The notes: a model not told the origin generated them from the sequence alone. Shown: positions 36,922 through 48,626, counted from the first letter of the stretch. The stretch is 64,000 nucleotides of DNA from Azohydromonas sediminis (GCF_003574675.1 NZ_QOAZ01000008.1:62001-126000), one strand, 5' to 3'. Made by a program: numbers and translations.

Positions 36922-38109
36922 TTACATCCGGCAGCCGCGCCCCGGGTCGGCGAGCGCCTTGACCGCCACCCCGGTGACGACGTTGTAGTTGCCGCGCACC
37001 TCGCGGATGTAGAAGTCCTGCGTCGGGTTGTGCTGCGGGCTCATCGTGAACGTGCCGCGCGGGCTGTCGATCTTGGCCTTCTTCATCGCGGCGATCATCG
37101 CGTCCTTCTTCGTCACGTCGCCCTTGACCGCGTTGAGCCCGACGGCCAGCAGCTGCGCCGCGTCGTAGCCTTGCATCGCGTACACGTCGGGGTTGAGCTT
37201 GTACGTCACCGCGAACTTGTTGCGGAAGGCGTTGTTGCGCGGCGTGTCGATGTTGTCGCCGTAGTGCAGCGTCGTGATCAGCCCCTGCGCCGACTCGCCC
37301 TGCGCTTGCAGCGTGCCGTCGGTCAGGAAGCCCGAGCCCAGCAGCGGGATCGTCTTCTTCAGCCCCGCGGCGTCGTAGTCCTTGACGAACTTGACCGCCC
37401 CGCCGCCGGCGAAGAACGCGAACACTACGTCCGGCTTCTGCGCCGCGATCTCGGTCAGCAGCGCCTGGAACTCGACGTTCGGGAACGGCAGCGTCAGCTC
37501 CTTGATGACCTTGCCGCCCCCCTTCTCGAACGCCTCGGTGAAGCCCTTGACGGTCTCGTTGCCCGCGGCGTAATTCCACGTGATCGTCATCGCGCGCTTG
37601 TAGCCCTTCTGCGCGGCGACGACGCCGGTGCTGTAGCCGGGCTGCCAGTTGCTGAAGCTCGTGCGGAAGATGTTCGGTGCGCACTGCGCGCCGGTGATCG
37701 CGTCGGCGCCGGCGTTGGGCACGATCATCAGCGTGCCGCTCTCCTTGGCCGCGCGCGCCATCGCGAGTGCCACGCCCGAGTGCACGGTGCCGACGATGAC
37801 GTCGACGTTGTCGCGGCGGATCAGCTTGTTGACGTTGTCGGTGGCCTTGGCCGGATCCGACTCGTCGTCGACCTTGACGAACTGCAGTTCGCGCCCGGCG
37901 AGCTTGCCGCCCTGCTCGTCGACGTACAGGCGGAAGCCCTTCTCGATCATGTCGCCCAGCGCGGCGAAGGTGCCCGTGTACGGCAGCATCAGGCCGACCT
38001 TGATCGGCTGGCCCTGGGCGTGGACCGGCGCGGCGACGCAGAAGACGGCCGCGGCGGCGGCGACCAGCCAGGCGGCCTGGCGACGGTGGCAGGACAGGAG
38101 GGTGCTCAT
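36922..38109 (-). CDS. LIV-type periplasmic substrate-binding protein
   Basis: A 395-residue binding protein of the LivK/Peripla_BP_6 family. Residues 1-32 are a Sec signal peptide ending VHAQG. The mature start IKVGLMLPYTGTFAALGD and DNVDVIVGTVHSGVALAM match family members that bind aromatic acids as well as branched-chain amino acids. Two cysteines (near residues 192 and 393) may form a disulfide. It is first in the operon, with its own terminator behind it. Context suggests hydroxybenzoate or hydroxycinnamate as ligand. Confidence 0.9.
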   Translation of the reverse strand: MSTLLSCHRRQAAWLVAAAAAVFCVAAPVHAQGQPIKVGLMLPYTGTFAALGDMIEKGFRLYVDEQGGKLAGRELQFVKVDDESDPAKATDNVNKLIRRDNVDVIVGTVHSGVALAMARAAKESGTLMIVPNAGADAITGAQCAPNIFRTSFSNWQPGYSTGVVAAQKGYKRAMTITWNYAAGNETVKGFTEAFEKGGGKVIKELTLPFPNVEFQALLTEIAAQKPDVVFAFFAGGGAVKFVKDYDAAGLKKTIPLLGSGFLTDGTLQAQGESAQGLITTLHYGDNIDTPRNNAFRNKFAVTYKLNPDVYAMQGYDAAQLLAVGLNAVKGDVTKKDAMIAAMKKAKIDSPRGTFTMSPQHNPTQDFYIREVRGNYNVVTGVAVKALADPGRGCRM

Positions 38110-38571
38110 GGGTGTTCGGGTGAGGCAGGGGTTGGGCACGGACGAAGGCGGCAAGCATGCCTTCGAAACCGCCGCGAAGGCACCGGGGTTTGCCTGATCG
38201 AGCCGGGCGGGCCCTGACGGCGCTGCCAAGGCGCCGGCGTCGTGCGCGGTGACGGCCGGCGCAGGGGTCTCACCGCCCGTGCCCGCAGACCCGCGCGGCG
38301 ACAGCGGTCGGACGCGCGAATGTGCAATATCGTGCATGCCGCAATGCTGACGGCTCGCAGTGGAAGCGGGAACTGGGGTTTGCACTATGCAAATCAGATC
38401 GTGGTGCCCCGGTCGCCGGCTCCGATCGGCGCGGCGACGCATCTCGGCGGGTGGTCGTCCCGCCGGACTGGCCGCTGCTGCGCGCCACCGCGATGCACGA
38501 TGTTGCACGTGTCCGCGCCCGCTCGAACGCCTGCAGCGGCGCGGCACGCGGCGGCGCACCGACCGCGCCGC
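38110..38571. other. 462-nt non-coding region between livK-like gene and pobA
   Basis: No gene is evident on either strand. It is the upstream region of the binding-protein gene and lies behind pobA. It is less GC-rich than its surroundings around 38310-38400, where short TGCA-containing symmetric motifs cluster: GTGCA at 38322 and 38332, an inverted repeat at 38379-38393, and TTGCAC near 38502. These may be regulator sites. No regulator gene of the PobR type is in the window. Confidence 0.6.
38379..38393. promoter_or_regulatory. Inverted repeat TTTGCA-CTA-TGCAAA
   Basis: A perfect 6-bp inverted repeat with a 3-nt centre, in AT-richer DNA about 270 nt upstream of the livK-like start. Its shape fits a dimeric regulator such as an IclR- or MarR-type protein. 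Related TGCA motifs occur at 38322-38336 and near 38502. Function is inferred. Confidence 0.4.
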
Positions 38572-39780
<1,209 letters not shown>

Positions 39781-39797
39781 TCAGCGACGCGTGGCCG

Positions 39798-39826
39798 AGA
39801 CTACGCCCCACGCGACGCGCCGGCAA
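39798..39826 (-). promoter_or_regulatory. Probable pobA promoter
   Basis: On the minus strand TTGCCG (39826-39821) and TAGTCT (39803-39798) are spaced by 17 nt. The leader to the pobA ATG at 39750 is about 40 nt and contains GGAG. A palindrome lies 1 nt upstream of the -35. Confidence 0.5.
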
Positions 39827-39827
39827 T

Positions 39828-39837
39828 GTCTCGAGAC
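39828..39837. promoter_or_regulatory. Palindrome GTCTCGAGAC next to the pobA -35
   Basis: A perfect 10-bp palindrome just upstream of the predicted -35 box, where a class II activator would bind. pobA genes are usually activated by PobR with 4-hydroxybenzoate. No regulator is adjacent, so the binding protein is unknown. Confidence 0.4.
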
Positions 39838-39968
39838 GGCGCACAACTTGCACTTTTCGATCGCCGGCGCCCCGGCGGGTAGACCGGCCCGCGTGCCGGG
39901 CGGGATCATTCAAGTCCCCGCCGTGGCGGCCGAAATCCTCCTGAGTGCCCCGGTCGCACGCCGTTGCC

Positions 39969-41273
39969 ATGTCCGCCGCCTCCACGCCGTCGATCCCCGT
40001 CCACCAGTTGCGCGTGGGGATGTACGTCCACCTCGACGTGGGGTGGATGTCGCATCCCTTTCCGCTGTCGAGCTTTCGCATCGACAGCGCCGAGCAGATC
40101 GCCACGATCCGCAGCCTCGGGCTCGCGCAGGTGCGCTGGAGCCCCGAGAAGAGCCTGCCGGCCCCCGACGAGGCCGCCGAACCGCCTGCCGGGGCGCCCC
40201 CGGCGGGCGGAGCGTCCGCCGACGCGGTGGCGCCGGCGGAAACCGCCGAGCAGACGGCACAGCGGCGGCGCCGCGAGGCGCTGGCCGCGCAGCGCGCGGC
40301 GCTCGCGCTGTGCGAGCGCCAGTACGGCGAGGCCGCGCGCGAGTGGCGGCAAAGCGCCGACCTCGTTGTCGCCGACCCGGCCGGCGCGCGCGAGCGCACC
40401 GAGGCGCTCAGCCGCGCGCTGGTCGACAAGATGCTCGGCCAGCACGAGACCTGCATCCGCCTGCTGACGATGGGCGCCGGCGACCGCGCCGGCGCGCACG
40501 CGCTGAACGTGACGATCGTCTCGCTGCTGCTGGGCCGGCTGCTCGGTCTGGGCGCCGACGAGATGACCGAGCTGGGCATCGGCGCACTGCTGCACGACAT
40601 CGGCAAGCTCGAGCTGCCCGACCGCGTGCGCCACCCCGACGACGCGTTCACGAGCGCCGAGACCCGGCTGTACCGCGAGCACGTCGCGCACGGCGTCACG
40701 CACGGACGCAAGATGGGGCTGGCCGCCGGGGCACTGCTCGTCATCGCGCAGCACCACGAGATGGCCGACGGCAGCGGCTTCCCGCAGAAGCTCACCGCCG
40801 AGCGCATGACGCAGGCCGCGCGCATCGTCGCGCTCGTCAACCGCTACGACAACCTGTGCAACCCGCTGCAGCCCGGGCGCGCGGTGACGCCGCACGAGGC
40901 GCTGTCGCTGATCTTCGCGCAGGGGCGCCAGCGCTTCGACGCCACGGTGCTGAGCTCGTTCATCCGCATGATGGGCGTCTACCCGCCGGGCTCCATCGTG
41001 CAGCTGACCGACGACCGCTGGGCGATGGTGATGACGGTCAACTCCGCGCGCCCGCTCAAGCCGCGCGTGCTCGTGCACGACCGCAAGGTGCCGCGCGACG
41101 AGGCGCTGTACCTCGACCTCGAGCGCGAGCCGTCGCTGGGCATCCGGCGCAGCGTCAGGCCGCAGCAGCTGCCGCCCGACGCGCTGCAGTACCTCGCGCC
41201 GGCCACGCGCGTGACCTATTTCTTCGAGGCCGCGCCGCCGCCCGACGACGGCGCGCCGGAGGGCGCGGCGTGA
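39969..41273 (+). CDS. HD-GYP domain cyclic di-GMP phosphodiesterase
   Basis: A 434-residue protein with an N-terminal DUF3391 domain (about 8-60), an Ala/Pro-rich linker and a helical stretch, then an HD-GYP domain. Metal and signature motifs are HDIGKLELP near residue 217 and HHEMADGSGFP near 262, with the HVAHG segment between them. GYP is replaced by GFP, a common functional variant. It should hydrolyse cyclic di-GMP to GMP. The stop overlaps the GTG of the GGDEF-EAL gene. GTG at 39945 is a possible earlier start. Confidence 0.9.
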   Translation: MSAASTPSIPVHQLRVGMYVHLDVGWMSHPFPLSSFRIDSAEQIATIRSLGLAQVRWSPEKSLPAPDEAAEPPAGAPPAGGASADAVAPAETAEQTAQRRRREALAAQRAALALCERQYGEAAREWRQSADLVVADPAGARERTEALSRALVDKMLGQHETCIRLLTMGAGDRAGAHALNVTIVSLLLGRLLGLGADEMTELGIGALLHDIGKLELPDRVRHPDDAFTSAETRLYREHVAHGVTHGRKMGLAAGALLVIAQHHEMADGSGFPQKLTAERMTQAARIVALVNRYDNLCNPLQPGRAVTPHEALSLIFAQGRQRFDATVLSSFIRMMGVYPPGSIVQLTDDRWAMVMTVNSARPLKPRVLVHDRKVPRDEALYLDLEREPSLGIRRSVRPQQLPPDALQYLAPATRVTYFFEAAPPPDDGAPEGAA

Positions 41274-43339
41274 CGGTGCTGCGCTGGCCCGACGGCCGCC
41301 GCGACGGCGCCGCGGGCGACCCCGCGACGGTGCCGATCGAGGCGCTCGGCGTCGCGGCGTGGCGCGTCGACGGCGCGACGCGCGTCGTGCGCGCCGTCAA
41401 CGACGCCGCACTCGCGCTGCTCGGTCTCGCGCGCGACGAGGTGATCGGCGCGCCGGCCGAATCGCTGCTGGCCACGCCCGAGGACGCGGCGTTCTGGGCC
41501 GAGTCGGCGCTGGCACCGACGGCGTCGCTGCGCTCGCGCACGACGCTGGCGCGGCTGGACGGTCAACTGCGCCACGTCGAGCGCTGGGTGCGCCCGGCCA
41601 GCGACGGGCGCGGCTTCATCGTCACGCTGGTCGACCTGACCGAGCAGCACGCCGCCGAGCAGGCGCGCGAGCGGCTCGTCGCCGAGCTGCAGGCGACGCT
41701 GGAGTCGACCGCCGATGCGCTGCTCGTCACCGACCTCGGCGGCCGCGTGCAGGCGTGGAACCGGCGCTTCGCCGAGCTGTGGGAGATGCCCGAGTCGCTG
41801 CTGCGCGCGCGCGACGCCGACGCCGTGTTCGCGTGGATGGCGCGCGAGATCGTCGAGCCGGCCGACGACGCGCGCCGCGTCGAGCTGCTGCGCACGAGCG
41901 CGCACGCCGGCGCGCAGGACCGCCTGACGCTGCGCAACGGCCGCGTCGTCGAGCGCGTCAGCCTGCCGCAGCGCCACGGCGAGCTCGCGTGCGGGCGCGT
42001 CTATTCGTTCCGCGACCTGACCGAGCGCATCGAGGCCGACCGCCGCGTCGAGCAGATGTCGTTCACCGATGCGCTGACCGGCCTGCCGAACCGGCGCTAC
42101 CTGACGGCGCGGCTCGCGCCGGCCGCGGCGCTCGCACTGCGCGAAGGGTTCGGCTTCGCGCTGCTGTACCTCGACCTCGACCACTTCAAGCAGGTCAACG
42201 ACAGCCTCGGCCCCGACACCGGCGACCGCGTGCTGCGCGAAGTCGCCGCGCGGCTGCGCGCCGGGCTGCGCGAGGGCGACCTGATTGCGCGCGTCGGCGG
42301 CGACCAGTTCGTGCTGCTGCTGCACCGCGCCGACGCCGAGGGCGCCGAGCGCGGCGCGCGCCGCGTGCTCGACGTCGTCGCCGCGCCGTTCGAGGTCGAC
42401 GGCAGCGCGTTCACGGTGACGTGCAGCGTCGGCGTCGCGCTGTTCCCGCGCGACGCACACCAGCCCGAGGAGCTGGTGCGCCACGCCGAGACCGCGATGC
42501 AGCACGCCAAGCAGGGTGGACGCGCCGGCTACCGCGTGCACCGCGCGCAGGCGGCCGGCACCGACTTGCGCCTGCGCCTGGAGCTCGACCACGCGATGCG
42601 CCTCGCGCTGGCGAGCAACCGCTTCCGGCTGCATTACCAGCCGCAGGTCGCGCTCGCCGACGGCCGCGTCGTCGGCGTCGAGGCGCTGATCCGCTGGCGC
42701 GACCCCGAGCGCGGCGACGTGCCGCCGGGCGCGTTCATCCCGGTGGCCGAGGACACCGGCTTCATCGTCGCGATCGGCGACTGGGTGCTCGAGCGCGCCG
42801 CGCGCCAGGCCGCGCACTGGCACGCGCAGGGGCTCGCGGTGCCGGTGGCGGTCAATGTGTCGGCGCTGCAGTTCCAGCACGAGGGCTTCGTCGACCGCGT
42901 CGCGCAGGTGCTGCGCGAGCACGATCTGCCGCCGCATCTGCTCGAGCTCGAGCTGACCGAGTCGATCCTGCTGCGCGACGCGCACGGCGCGCTCGAGCGG
43001 CTGCAGGCGCTGGCGCGGCTGGGCGTGCAGCTCGCGATCGACGACTTCGGCACCGGCTACTCGAGCCTGGCGTACCTCAAGCAGTTCCCGATCGGGCGGC
43101 TGAAGATCGACCGCGGCTTCGTGCGCGGGCTGCCCGGCGACGACGGCGACGCCGGCATCGTGCGCGCGATCGTGCAGATCGCGCGCGCGCTCGGGCTGAA
43201 GGTGATCGCCGAAGGCGTCGAGACCGAGGCGCAGCGCGAGTTCCTCGCCGCCGCCGGCTGCGACGAGATGCAGGGCTGGCTGATCGCGCCGGCGCTCGAC
43301 GTCGCGCAGGTCACGCGGCACCTGCGCGTGCGCGGCTGA
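41270..43339 (+). CDS. PAS-GGDEF-EAL cyclic di-GMP protein with degenerate GGDQF
   Basis: A 689-residue soluble protein with two PAS-like domains (about 20-130 and 145-260), a GGDEF domain and an EAL domain. The cyclase motif reads GGDQF (343-347), with an RxxD inhibitory site five residues before it (REGD). The EAL domain looks intact: VEALIRW (EAL at 471-473), VNVSALQF, LELTES, DDFGTGYSSL, LKIDRGF and EGVETEAQ. It is therefore probably a phosphodiesterase whose GGDEF part is regulatory, although GGDQF might keep some cyclase activity. No membrane segment is seen. It is translationally coupled to the HD-GYP gene. Confidence 0.92.
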   Translation: MTVLRWPDGRRDGAAGDPATVPIEALGVAAWRVDGATRVVRAVNDAALALLGLARDEVIGAPAESLLATPEDAAFWAESALAPTASLRSRTTLARLDGQLRHVERWVRPASDGRGFIVTLVDLTEQHAAEQARERLVAELQATLESTADALLVTDLGGRVQAWNRRFAELWEMPESLLRARDADAVFAWMAREIVEPADDARRVELLRTSAHAGAQDRLTLRNGRVVERVSLPQRHGELACGRVYSFRDLTERIEADRRVEQMSFTDALTGLPNRRYLTARLAPAAALALREGFGFALLYLDLDHFKQVNDSLGPDTGDRVLREVAARLRAGLREGDLIARVGGDQFVLLLHRADAEGAERGARRVLDVVAAPFEVDGSAFTVTCSVGVALFPRDAHQPEELVRHAETAMQHAKQGGRAGYRVHRAQAAGTDLRLRLELDHAMRLALASNRFRLHYQPQVALADGRVVGVEALIRWRDPERGDVPPGAFIPVAEDTGFIVAIGDWVLERAARQAAHWHAQGLAVPVAVNVSALQFQHEGFVDRVAQVLREHDLPPHLLELELTESILLRDAHGALERLQALARLGVQLAIDDFGTGYSSLAYLKQFPIGRLKIDRGFVRGLPGDDGDAGIVRAIVQIARALGLKVIAEGVETEAQREFLAAAGCDEMQGWLIAPALDVAQVTRHLRVRG

Positions 43340-43343
43340 CGCG

Positions 43344-44180
43344 TCAGACGACGACCTGGCGCTGGCGGCCCAGCCCGTCGACGCCGAGCTCGACGACGTC
43401 GCCGGCGCGCAGGTACTGCGGCGGCTTCATGCCCATGCCCACGCCCGGCGGCGTGCCGGTGGCGATCACGTCGCCGGGCAGCAGCGTCATGCAGCGGCTG
43501 ACGTAGCTGACCAGCTGCGCGACGCCGAAGATCATCGTCGCGGTGCTGCCGCGCTGGCGCGGCTGGCCGTTGACATCGAGCCACATCGAGAGCGCCTGTG
43601 GGTCGGGCACGTCGCGCGCGGTGACCAGCCACGGCCCGATCGGGCCGAAGGTGTCGAAGCCCTTGCCCTTGTCCCAGGTGCCGCCGCGCTCGAGCTGCCA
43701 CGCGCGCTCCGACACGTCGTTGACGACGCAGTAGCCAGCCACGTGCGCGAGCGCGTCGCCGACCTCCACGTGGCGCGCGGTGCGGCCGATGACGACGCCG
43801 AGCTCGACTTCCCAGTCGGTCTTCGTGCTGCCCGGCGGCAGCCGGATCGGATCGTCGGGGCCCTGGATGCACGTCGTCGCCTTCATGAACACGATCGGCT
43901 CGGCCGGGATCGGCATGCCGGCCTCGGCGGCGTGGTCGGCATAGTTCAGCCCGATCGCGACGAACTTCGAGATGCCGGTGAACGGCACGCCCAGTCGCGG
44001 CGTGCCGCGCACGCGCGGGAAGTCGTGCAGCGGCAGCCGCTCGAGCCGCTTCAGGCCGGCCAGGCCCAGCGTGGGCAGGTGCAGGTGCGGTACCGCGCGC
44101 GACAGGTCGCGCAGCCGGCCGTCGGCGTCGATCGCGCCGACCTTCTCCCGGCCCGCGGGGCCGAAACGGACGAGTTTCAT
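43344..44180 (-). CDS. Fumarylacetoacetate hydrolase family protein
   Basis: A 278-residue FAH-fold enzyme. Seen are GLNYADHAAEAG, IVFMKATTCIQGPDDPI and the metal-binding EVELGVVIGR, with GYCVVNDVSERAWQ and VIATGTPPGVGMG later. The family includes 2-oxo-hepta-ene-dioate isomerases, 2-keto-4-pentenoate hydratases, oxaloacetate tautomerases and ureidoglycolate lyases. The sub-type cannot be settled by eye. It stands alone, converging on the GGDEF-EAL gene with only 4 nt between. Confidence 0.88.
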   Translation of the reverse strand: MKLVRFGPAGREKVGAIDADGRLRDLSRAVPHLHLPTLGLAGLKRLERLPLHDFPRVRGTPRLGVPFTGISKFVAIGLNYADHAAEAGMPIPAEPIVFMKATTCIQGPDDPIRLPPGSTKTDWEVELGVVIGRTARHVEVGDALAHVAGYCVVNDVSERAWQLERGGTWDKGKGFDTFGPIGPWLVTARDVPDPQALSMWLDVNGQPRQRGSTATMIFGVAQLVSYVSRCMTLLPGDVIATGTPPGVGMGMKPPQYLRAGDVVELGVDGLGRQRQVVV

Positions 44181-44299
44181 CGGGGTCTCCGTGGGAAAGC
44201 GCCCGGCATTCTTGCAGCGATCGCGCCGGCGGCCGCAGCGCAAGGGGCGCGGTGCACAATCGGCGTGTCCGCGTCAACGCTGCCCCACTGCCACGCGCC

Positions 44300-44620
44300 A
44301 TGATCTACAAGTTCAAGTCGAAGGACGCCGCCGACGTCGTCATGCTCGGACCGAACGGCGACCAGCTGCTGCGCATCCTCGGCCGCGAGCCCTCGGCCAA
44401 GGGCATCATCGAGCCGGCCGACATGCCCGCCGCGATCGCCGCGATCGAGCAGGCCGTGCGCGACGACGAGGCCGACACCGAGCGCCGCCAGAAGGAGGCC
44501 GAGGCCAAGGGCGAGGTGGTCCAGCCGCCGGCCGTCACGCTGCGCCAGCGCGTGTGGCCGTTCCTCGAGATGCTGCGCCAGTGCCACCGCGACGGGCAGC
44601 CGATCGTCTGGGGCGTCTGA
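44300..44620 (+). CDS. DUF1840 protein
   Basis: A 106-residue soluble protein of the DUF1840 family, which is common in betaproteobacteria and of unknown function. It has the family start [20 protein letters not shown] and the ending [21 protein letters not shown] split by one turn, with a charged helix in the middle. A CACAAT hexamer (44255-44260) may be its -10 with a leader of about 33 nt. Confidence 0.88.
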   Translation: MIYKFKSKDAADVVMLGPNGDQLLRILGREPSAKGIIEPADMPAAIAAIEQAVRDDEADTERRQKEAEAKGEVVQPPAVTLRQRVWPFLEMLRQCHRDGQPIVWGV

Positions 44621-44649
44621 CGCCGGTCCCGTCCGGCAGCGTTGGGGTC

Positions 44650-45303
44650 ATGGGCGGCGGGCACGACGCCGCGACGCGCATCGTCGCGATCCGCCACGGC
44701 GAGACCGACTGGAACGTCGGCGCGCGCATCCAGGGCCACACCGACGTCGCGCTCAACGCGACCGGCCACTGGCAGGCGCGGCGCGCCGCGCAGGCGCTCG
44801 CCGACGAGGCGTTCGACGCCGTCTACGCGAGCGATCTGCGGCGCGCCGCCGACACCGCCGCGGCGCTGGCGGCCGTGCGCGGCGCGCCGCTGCACTTGCA
44901 CCCGGGCCTGCGCGAGCGTGCGTTCGGCGTGTTCGAGGGCCTGAGCTTCGACGAGATCGGGCAGCGCTGGCCGGAGCAGGCGCAGGCGTGGCGGCGGCGC
45001 GAGCCGCACTTCGGCCCCGACGGCGGCGAGACCTTGAGCGCGTTCTACGCGCGCTGCGTCGCCACCGTGCTCGAGCTCGCCGCGCGCCACCCCGGCGGGC
45101 AGATCGCGATCGTCACGCACGGCGGCGTGCTCGACTGCCTGTACCGCGCCGCGACGCGCATCGAGCTGCAGGCCCCGCGCACCTGGCAGGTCGCCAACGC
45201 CGGCATCAACCGGCTGCTCGCCGCCGGCGGTGCGCTGACGCTGGTCGGCTGGGCCGACACGGCGCACCTCGAGCGCGGCGCGCGCGACGAGACCGCAGCC
45301 TGA
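44650..45303 (+). CDS. Histidine phosphatase family protein
   Basis: A 217-residue phosphatase of the phosphoglycerate-mutase-like superfamily. The catalytic motif is IRHGETDWN (residues 14-22), the substrate arginine lies in [12 protein letters not shown], and the second histidine is in [12 protein letters not shown]. It resembles GpmB or CobC-like broad-specificity phosphatases. No cobalamin genes are near, so a house-cleaning phosphatase is more likely. It lies 29 nt after the DUF1840 gene. Confidence 0.9.
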   Translation: MGGGHDAATRIVAIRHGETDWNVGARIQGHTDVALNATGHWQARRAAQALADEAFDAVYASDLRRAADTAAALAAVRGAPLHLHPGLRERAFGVFEGLSFDEIGQRWPEQAQAWRRREPHFGPDGGETLSAFYARCVATVLELAARHPGGQIAIVTHGGVLDCLYRAATRIELQAPRTWQVANAGINRLLAAGGALTLVGWADTAHLERGARDETAA

Positions 45304-45314
45304 TCGACGGCGGA

Positions 45315-46019
<705 letters not shown>

Positions 46020-46038
46020 GCCCTGTCGCCGCTGGCGT

Positions 46039-47268
46039 TCACAACCGTATCGCCTGCGCCGGATCGAGCCGCGCCGCGCGCCGCGCCGGCGCCACGGCGG
46101 CGAGCACGCCGGCGGCGAACGCGAGCACGACGACCTGGCCGGCGAGCGCCGGCGGCAGCGTGATCGCGAACAGCGGCAGGCCGTCGCTGCCGCGCACGAA
46201 GCGGGTGAAGGCCTCGATCATCGCCACCGCGAGCGCCAGCCCGGCGGCCGAGCCGACGGCGCCCACCAGCGCGCCCTGCACGAGGAACACGCGCAGCACC
46301 TGTGCGCGCGTGGCGCCCATCGCGCGCAGGATGCCGATCTCGCGCTGCTTCTGCACGACCGAGACGACGAGCACGCTCGCGATGCCGAGCACGACGACGA
46401 CGCCCACGACGGCGCGGATCAGCAGCGTGCTGATGCTCTGCGCGTTCAGCGCCGAGACGAGCTGCGCGTTGGTCTGCTGCCAGCTCTCGACCTTCAGCGG
46501 CCACTGGCGCTCGAGTTCGCGCGCCAGCGCCTGCGCGGCCCACACGTCGTCGAGCGTCACGTCGAGCCGCGTCGCGCCGCCGGGCAGGTCGAACAGGCTC
46601 TGTGCGGCGCGCAGCGCGACGATGACGGTGCGCCGGTTCAGTTCGGTCACGCCGAGGTCCACCAGCGCCGTGATGCGCAGCGTGTCGGCGCGCTCGCCGG
46701 TCGACAGCGAAATCCGGTCGCCGACGCGCACGCCGAGGTCGTCGGCGAGCGTGCGGCCGACGATCGCGTCGCCAGGCGCGAGCTGCAGCGTGCCGGCCAC
46801 CGTCTTCGACGCCAGGCCGACGACGCGCGCGTAGCGCTCGATCTCGACGCCGGCCACCGTCACCGAGCGCGTCGCCTCGCCGCGCTGCGCGAGCGCGGCG
46901 CCGGTGACCATCGGCGAGACGGCGGCGATGCCCTCGCGCGCGTCGAGCAGGTCGAGCATCGCCGGCCAGTTGGCGATCGAGCGCAGCCGCTGCGCGCGCG
47001 CCTGCATGTCGCCGAACGCCGGCACGCCGGCCTCGCGCGGCAGCACCGGCAGCACGCGCTCGTCGGGCGGGCTCAGCACGACGTGCGCCTGCGCGCCGAG
47101 CGTCTTCTCGAGCGTGTTGCGCTGCAGGCCGCCGACCAGCGCCGAGATGTACGCCACCACCGCCACGCCCGCCGCGACGCCGAACACGATCAGGAAGGTC
47201 TGGAACCGCCCCTCGCGCAGGAAACGCAGCGCGACCCGCAGTTCGAAGCCCAGCGTCGGCCAGCGCAT
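46039..47268 (-). CDS. FtsX/MacB-type ABC transporter permease
   Basis: A 409-residue permease with one N-terminal helix (about 22-45), a large periplasmic MacB_PCD-like domain and three C-terminal helices of the FtsX family, including [19 protein letters not shown] and the coupling motif [16 protein letters not shown]. Unlike MacB, the ATPase is a separate gene 19 nt downstream, as in DevBCA or LolCDE. The ATG at 47268 gives the usual start before the first helix. Confidence 0.9.
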   Translation of the reverse strand: MRWPTLGFELRVALRFLREGRFQTFLIVFGVAAGVAVVAYISALVGGLQRNTLEKTLGAQAHVVLSPPDERVLPVLPREAGVPAFGDMQARAQRLRSIANWPAMLDLLDAREGIAAVSPMVTGAALAQRGEATRSVTVAGVEIERYARVVGLASKTVAGTLQLAPGDAIVGRTLADDLGVRVGDRISLSTGERADTLRITALVDLGVTELNRRTVIVALRAAQSLFDLPGGATRLDVTLDDVWAAQALARELERQWPLKVESWQQTNAQLVSALNAQSISTLLIRAVVGVVVVLGIASVLVVSVVQKQREIGILRAMGATRAQVLRVFLVQGALVGAVGSAAGLALAVAMIEAFTRFVRGSDGLPLFAITLPPALAGQVVVLAFAAGVLAAVAPARRAARLDPAQAIRL

Positions 47269-47281
47269 CGCGTGCGGCGGC

Positions 47282-48610
47282 TCAGCGCCCGAAAGCGTTG
47301 TCCATCGAGCCGCCGGCGTTGTCGCGGCTCGTCGCGCCGGGCTGCGGCTGCAGTGCGGCGGCGGCGTCGACCACGCGCGGGCGCACGCGCGTGCCGGGCG
47401 GCAGCGTGGGGGTGAGCAGCACGACGTCGCCGTCGGCCACGCCGTCGACTTCGACCTGGTCGAGCGTGCGCAGGCCCAGCCGCACGTCGACCGCCTCGGC
47501 GCGGCCGTCGCGCGCGACCAGCACGCTGCCACGTTCGGCGCCGGCGCCCGCGCGCAGCGCGGCCAGCGGCAGCACGCGCGCACTCGCGCGCTCGCCGGTG
47601 ACGACCTCGACCGACAGCGTCATGTCCTCGCGCAGGAAGGGCGGCGGTGTGCCGTCGGGCTCGAGGCGCACCTCGACGGCGCCGCGCTGCGCGTCGACGG
47701 CCGGCGCCAGCCGCGTGATGCGCGCGCCGAACGGCCGCTCGGGGAACGCGTCGGCGAGCACCCGCGCCGTCTGGCCGGGTTGCAGCTGACCGAGGAAGCG
47801 CTCGTCGACGCTGCCGATCAGTTCGGTCGGGCCCTCGACGGCGAGTGTCAGCAGCGCCTTGCCCGGCTGCACGATCTGCCCCGGCTCGACGCGCCGCACG
47901 ATCACCTTGCCGCGCGCCGGCGCGCGCAGCAGCGCCTGCGCGAGGCGCGCCTCGGCGGCGAAGACGGCCGCGCGCGCCGCGTCGAGCTGCGCCTGCGCGG
48001 CGGCGGCTTCGGCGCCGTCGCCGCGCTGCGCGGCGGCCTGCACGTGCGCGGCATCGCGCTGCGCACGCGCGACGTCGACCGCGCGCTGCGCGTCGTCGAG
48101 CCGCGCGCTGCTGACGAAGCCGCGCTCGACGAGCTCGCGGTTGCGCGCGAGTTCACGCTCGGCGGCCGCGAGGTTGGCCTCGGCTTGCGCGAGGGTGGCG
48201 TCGGCGCTCGGGCGCGAGACGGCGCGCTGCGCTGCGAGCCGCGCCTGCGCCTGCGCGAGCGAGGCCTTCGCCTGCGCGAGCGCGGCGCGCCACTCGTCGT
48301 CTTCGAGCCGCAGCAGCACGGCGCCGGTGGCCACCGCGTCGCCTTCGTCGACGGCCACCTGTGCGACGCGGCCGGTCACGGTGGCGCCCAGGTCGACGCG
48401 CGCCGGCGTCTGCACCCGGGCGCTGAACAGCAGCGTGCGCTGCAGCGGCTGCGCGCGCACGCCGGTGGCGGGGACGTCGAGCGGGCGCTCGCGCAGCACG
48501 AACCACGCCGCGAGCGCGAGCGCGACGGCCAGCAGCGCGCCGAGTGCGCGCCGCACGCCGCGCCGGCGCAGCAGCGGGCGGGGCGGCGCCGTGGAGGTGT
48601 CGCCGTTCAT
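47282..48610 (-). CDS. RND/MacA-type periplasmic membrane-fusion protein
   Basis: A 442-residue HlyD-family adaptor. It has one N-terminal membrane anchor (about 22-40), a barrel-sandwich lipoyl half (VTGRVAQVAVDEGDAV), a long Ala/Arg/Gln-rich coiled-coil hairpin (about 105-215), the second lipoyl half (APARGKVIVRRVEPGQIVQPG) and beta-barrel domains. It should link the FtsX-type permease to an outer-membrane channel, which is not encoded here. It starts 16 nt after ruvB and may share that transcript. Confidence 0.9.
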   Translation of the reverse strand: MNGDTSTAPPRPLLRRRGVRRALGALLAVALALAAWFVLRERPLDVPATGVRAQPLQRTLLFSARVQTPARVDLGATVTGRVAQVAVDEGDAVATGAVLLRLEDDEWRAALAQAKASLAQAQARLAAQRAVSRPSADATLAQAEANLAAAERELARNRELVERGFVSSARLDDAQRAVDVARAQRDAAHVQAAAQRGDGAEAAAAQAQLDAARAAVFAAEARLAQALLRAPARGKVIVRRVEPGQIVQPGKALLTLAVEGPTELIGSVDERFLGQLQPGQTARVLADAFPERPFGARITRLAPAVDAQRGAVEVRLEPDGTPPPFLREDMTLSVEVVTGERASARVLPLAALRAGAGAERGSVLVARDGRAEAVDVRLGLRTLDQVEVDGVADGDVVLLTPTLPPGTRVRPRVVDAAAALQPQPGATSRDNAGGSMDNAFGR

Positions 48611-48626
48611 GGTGAGGGTGGGAAGC

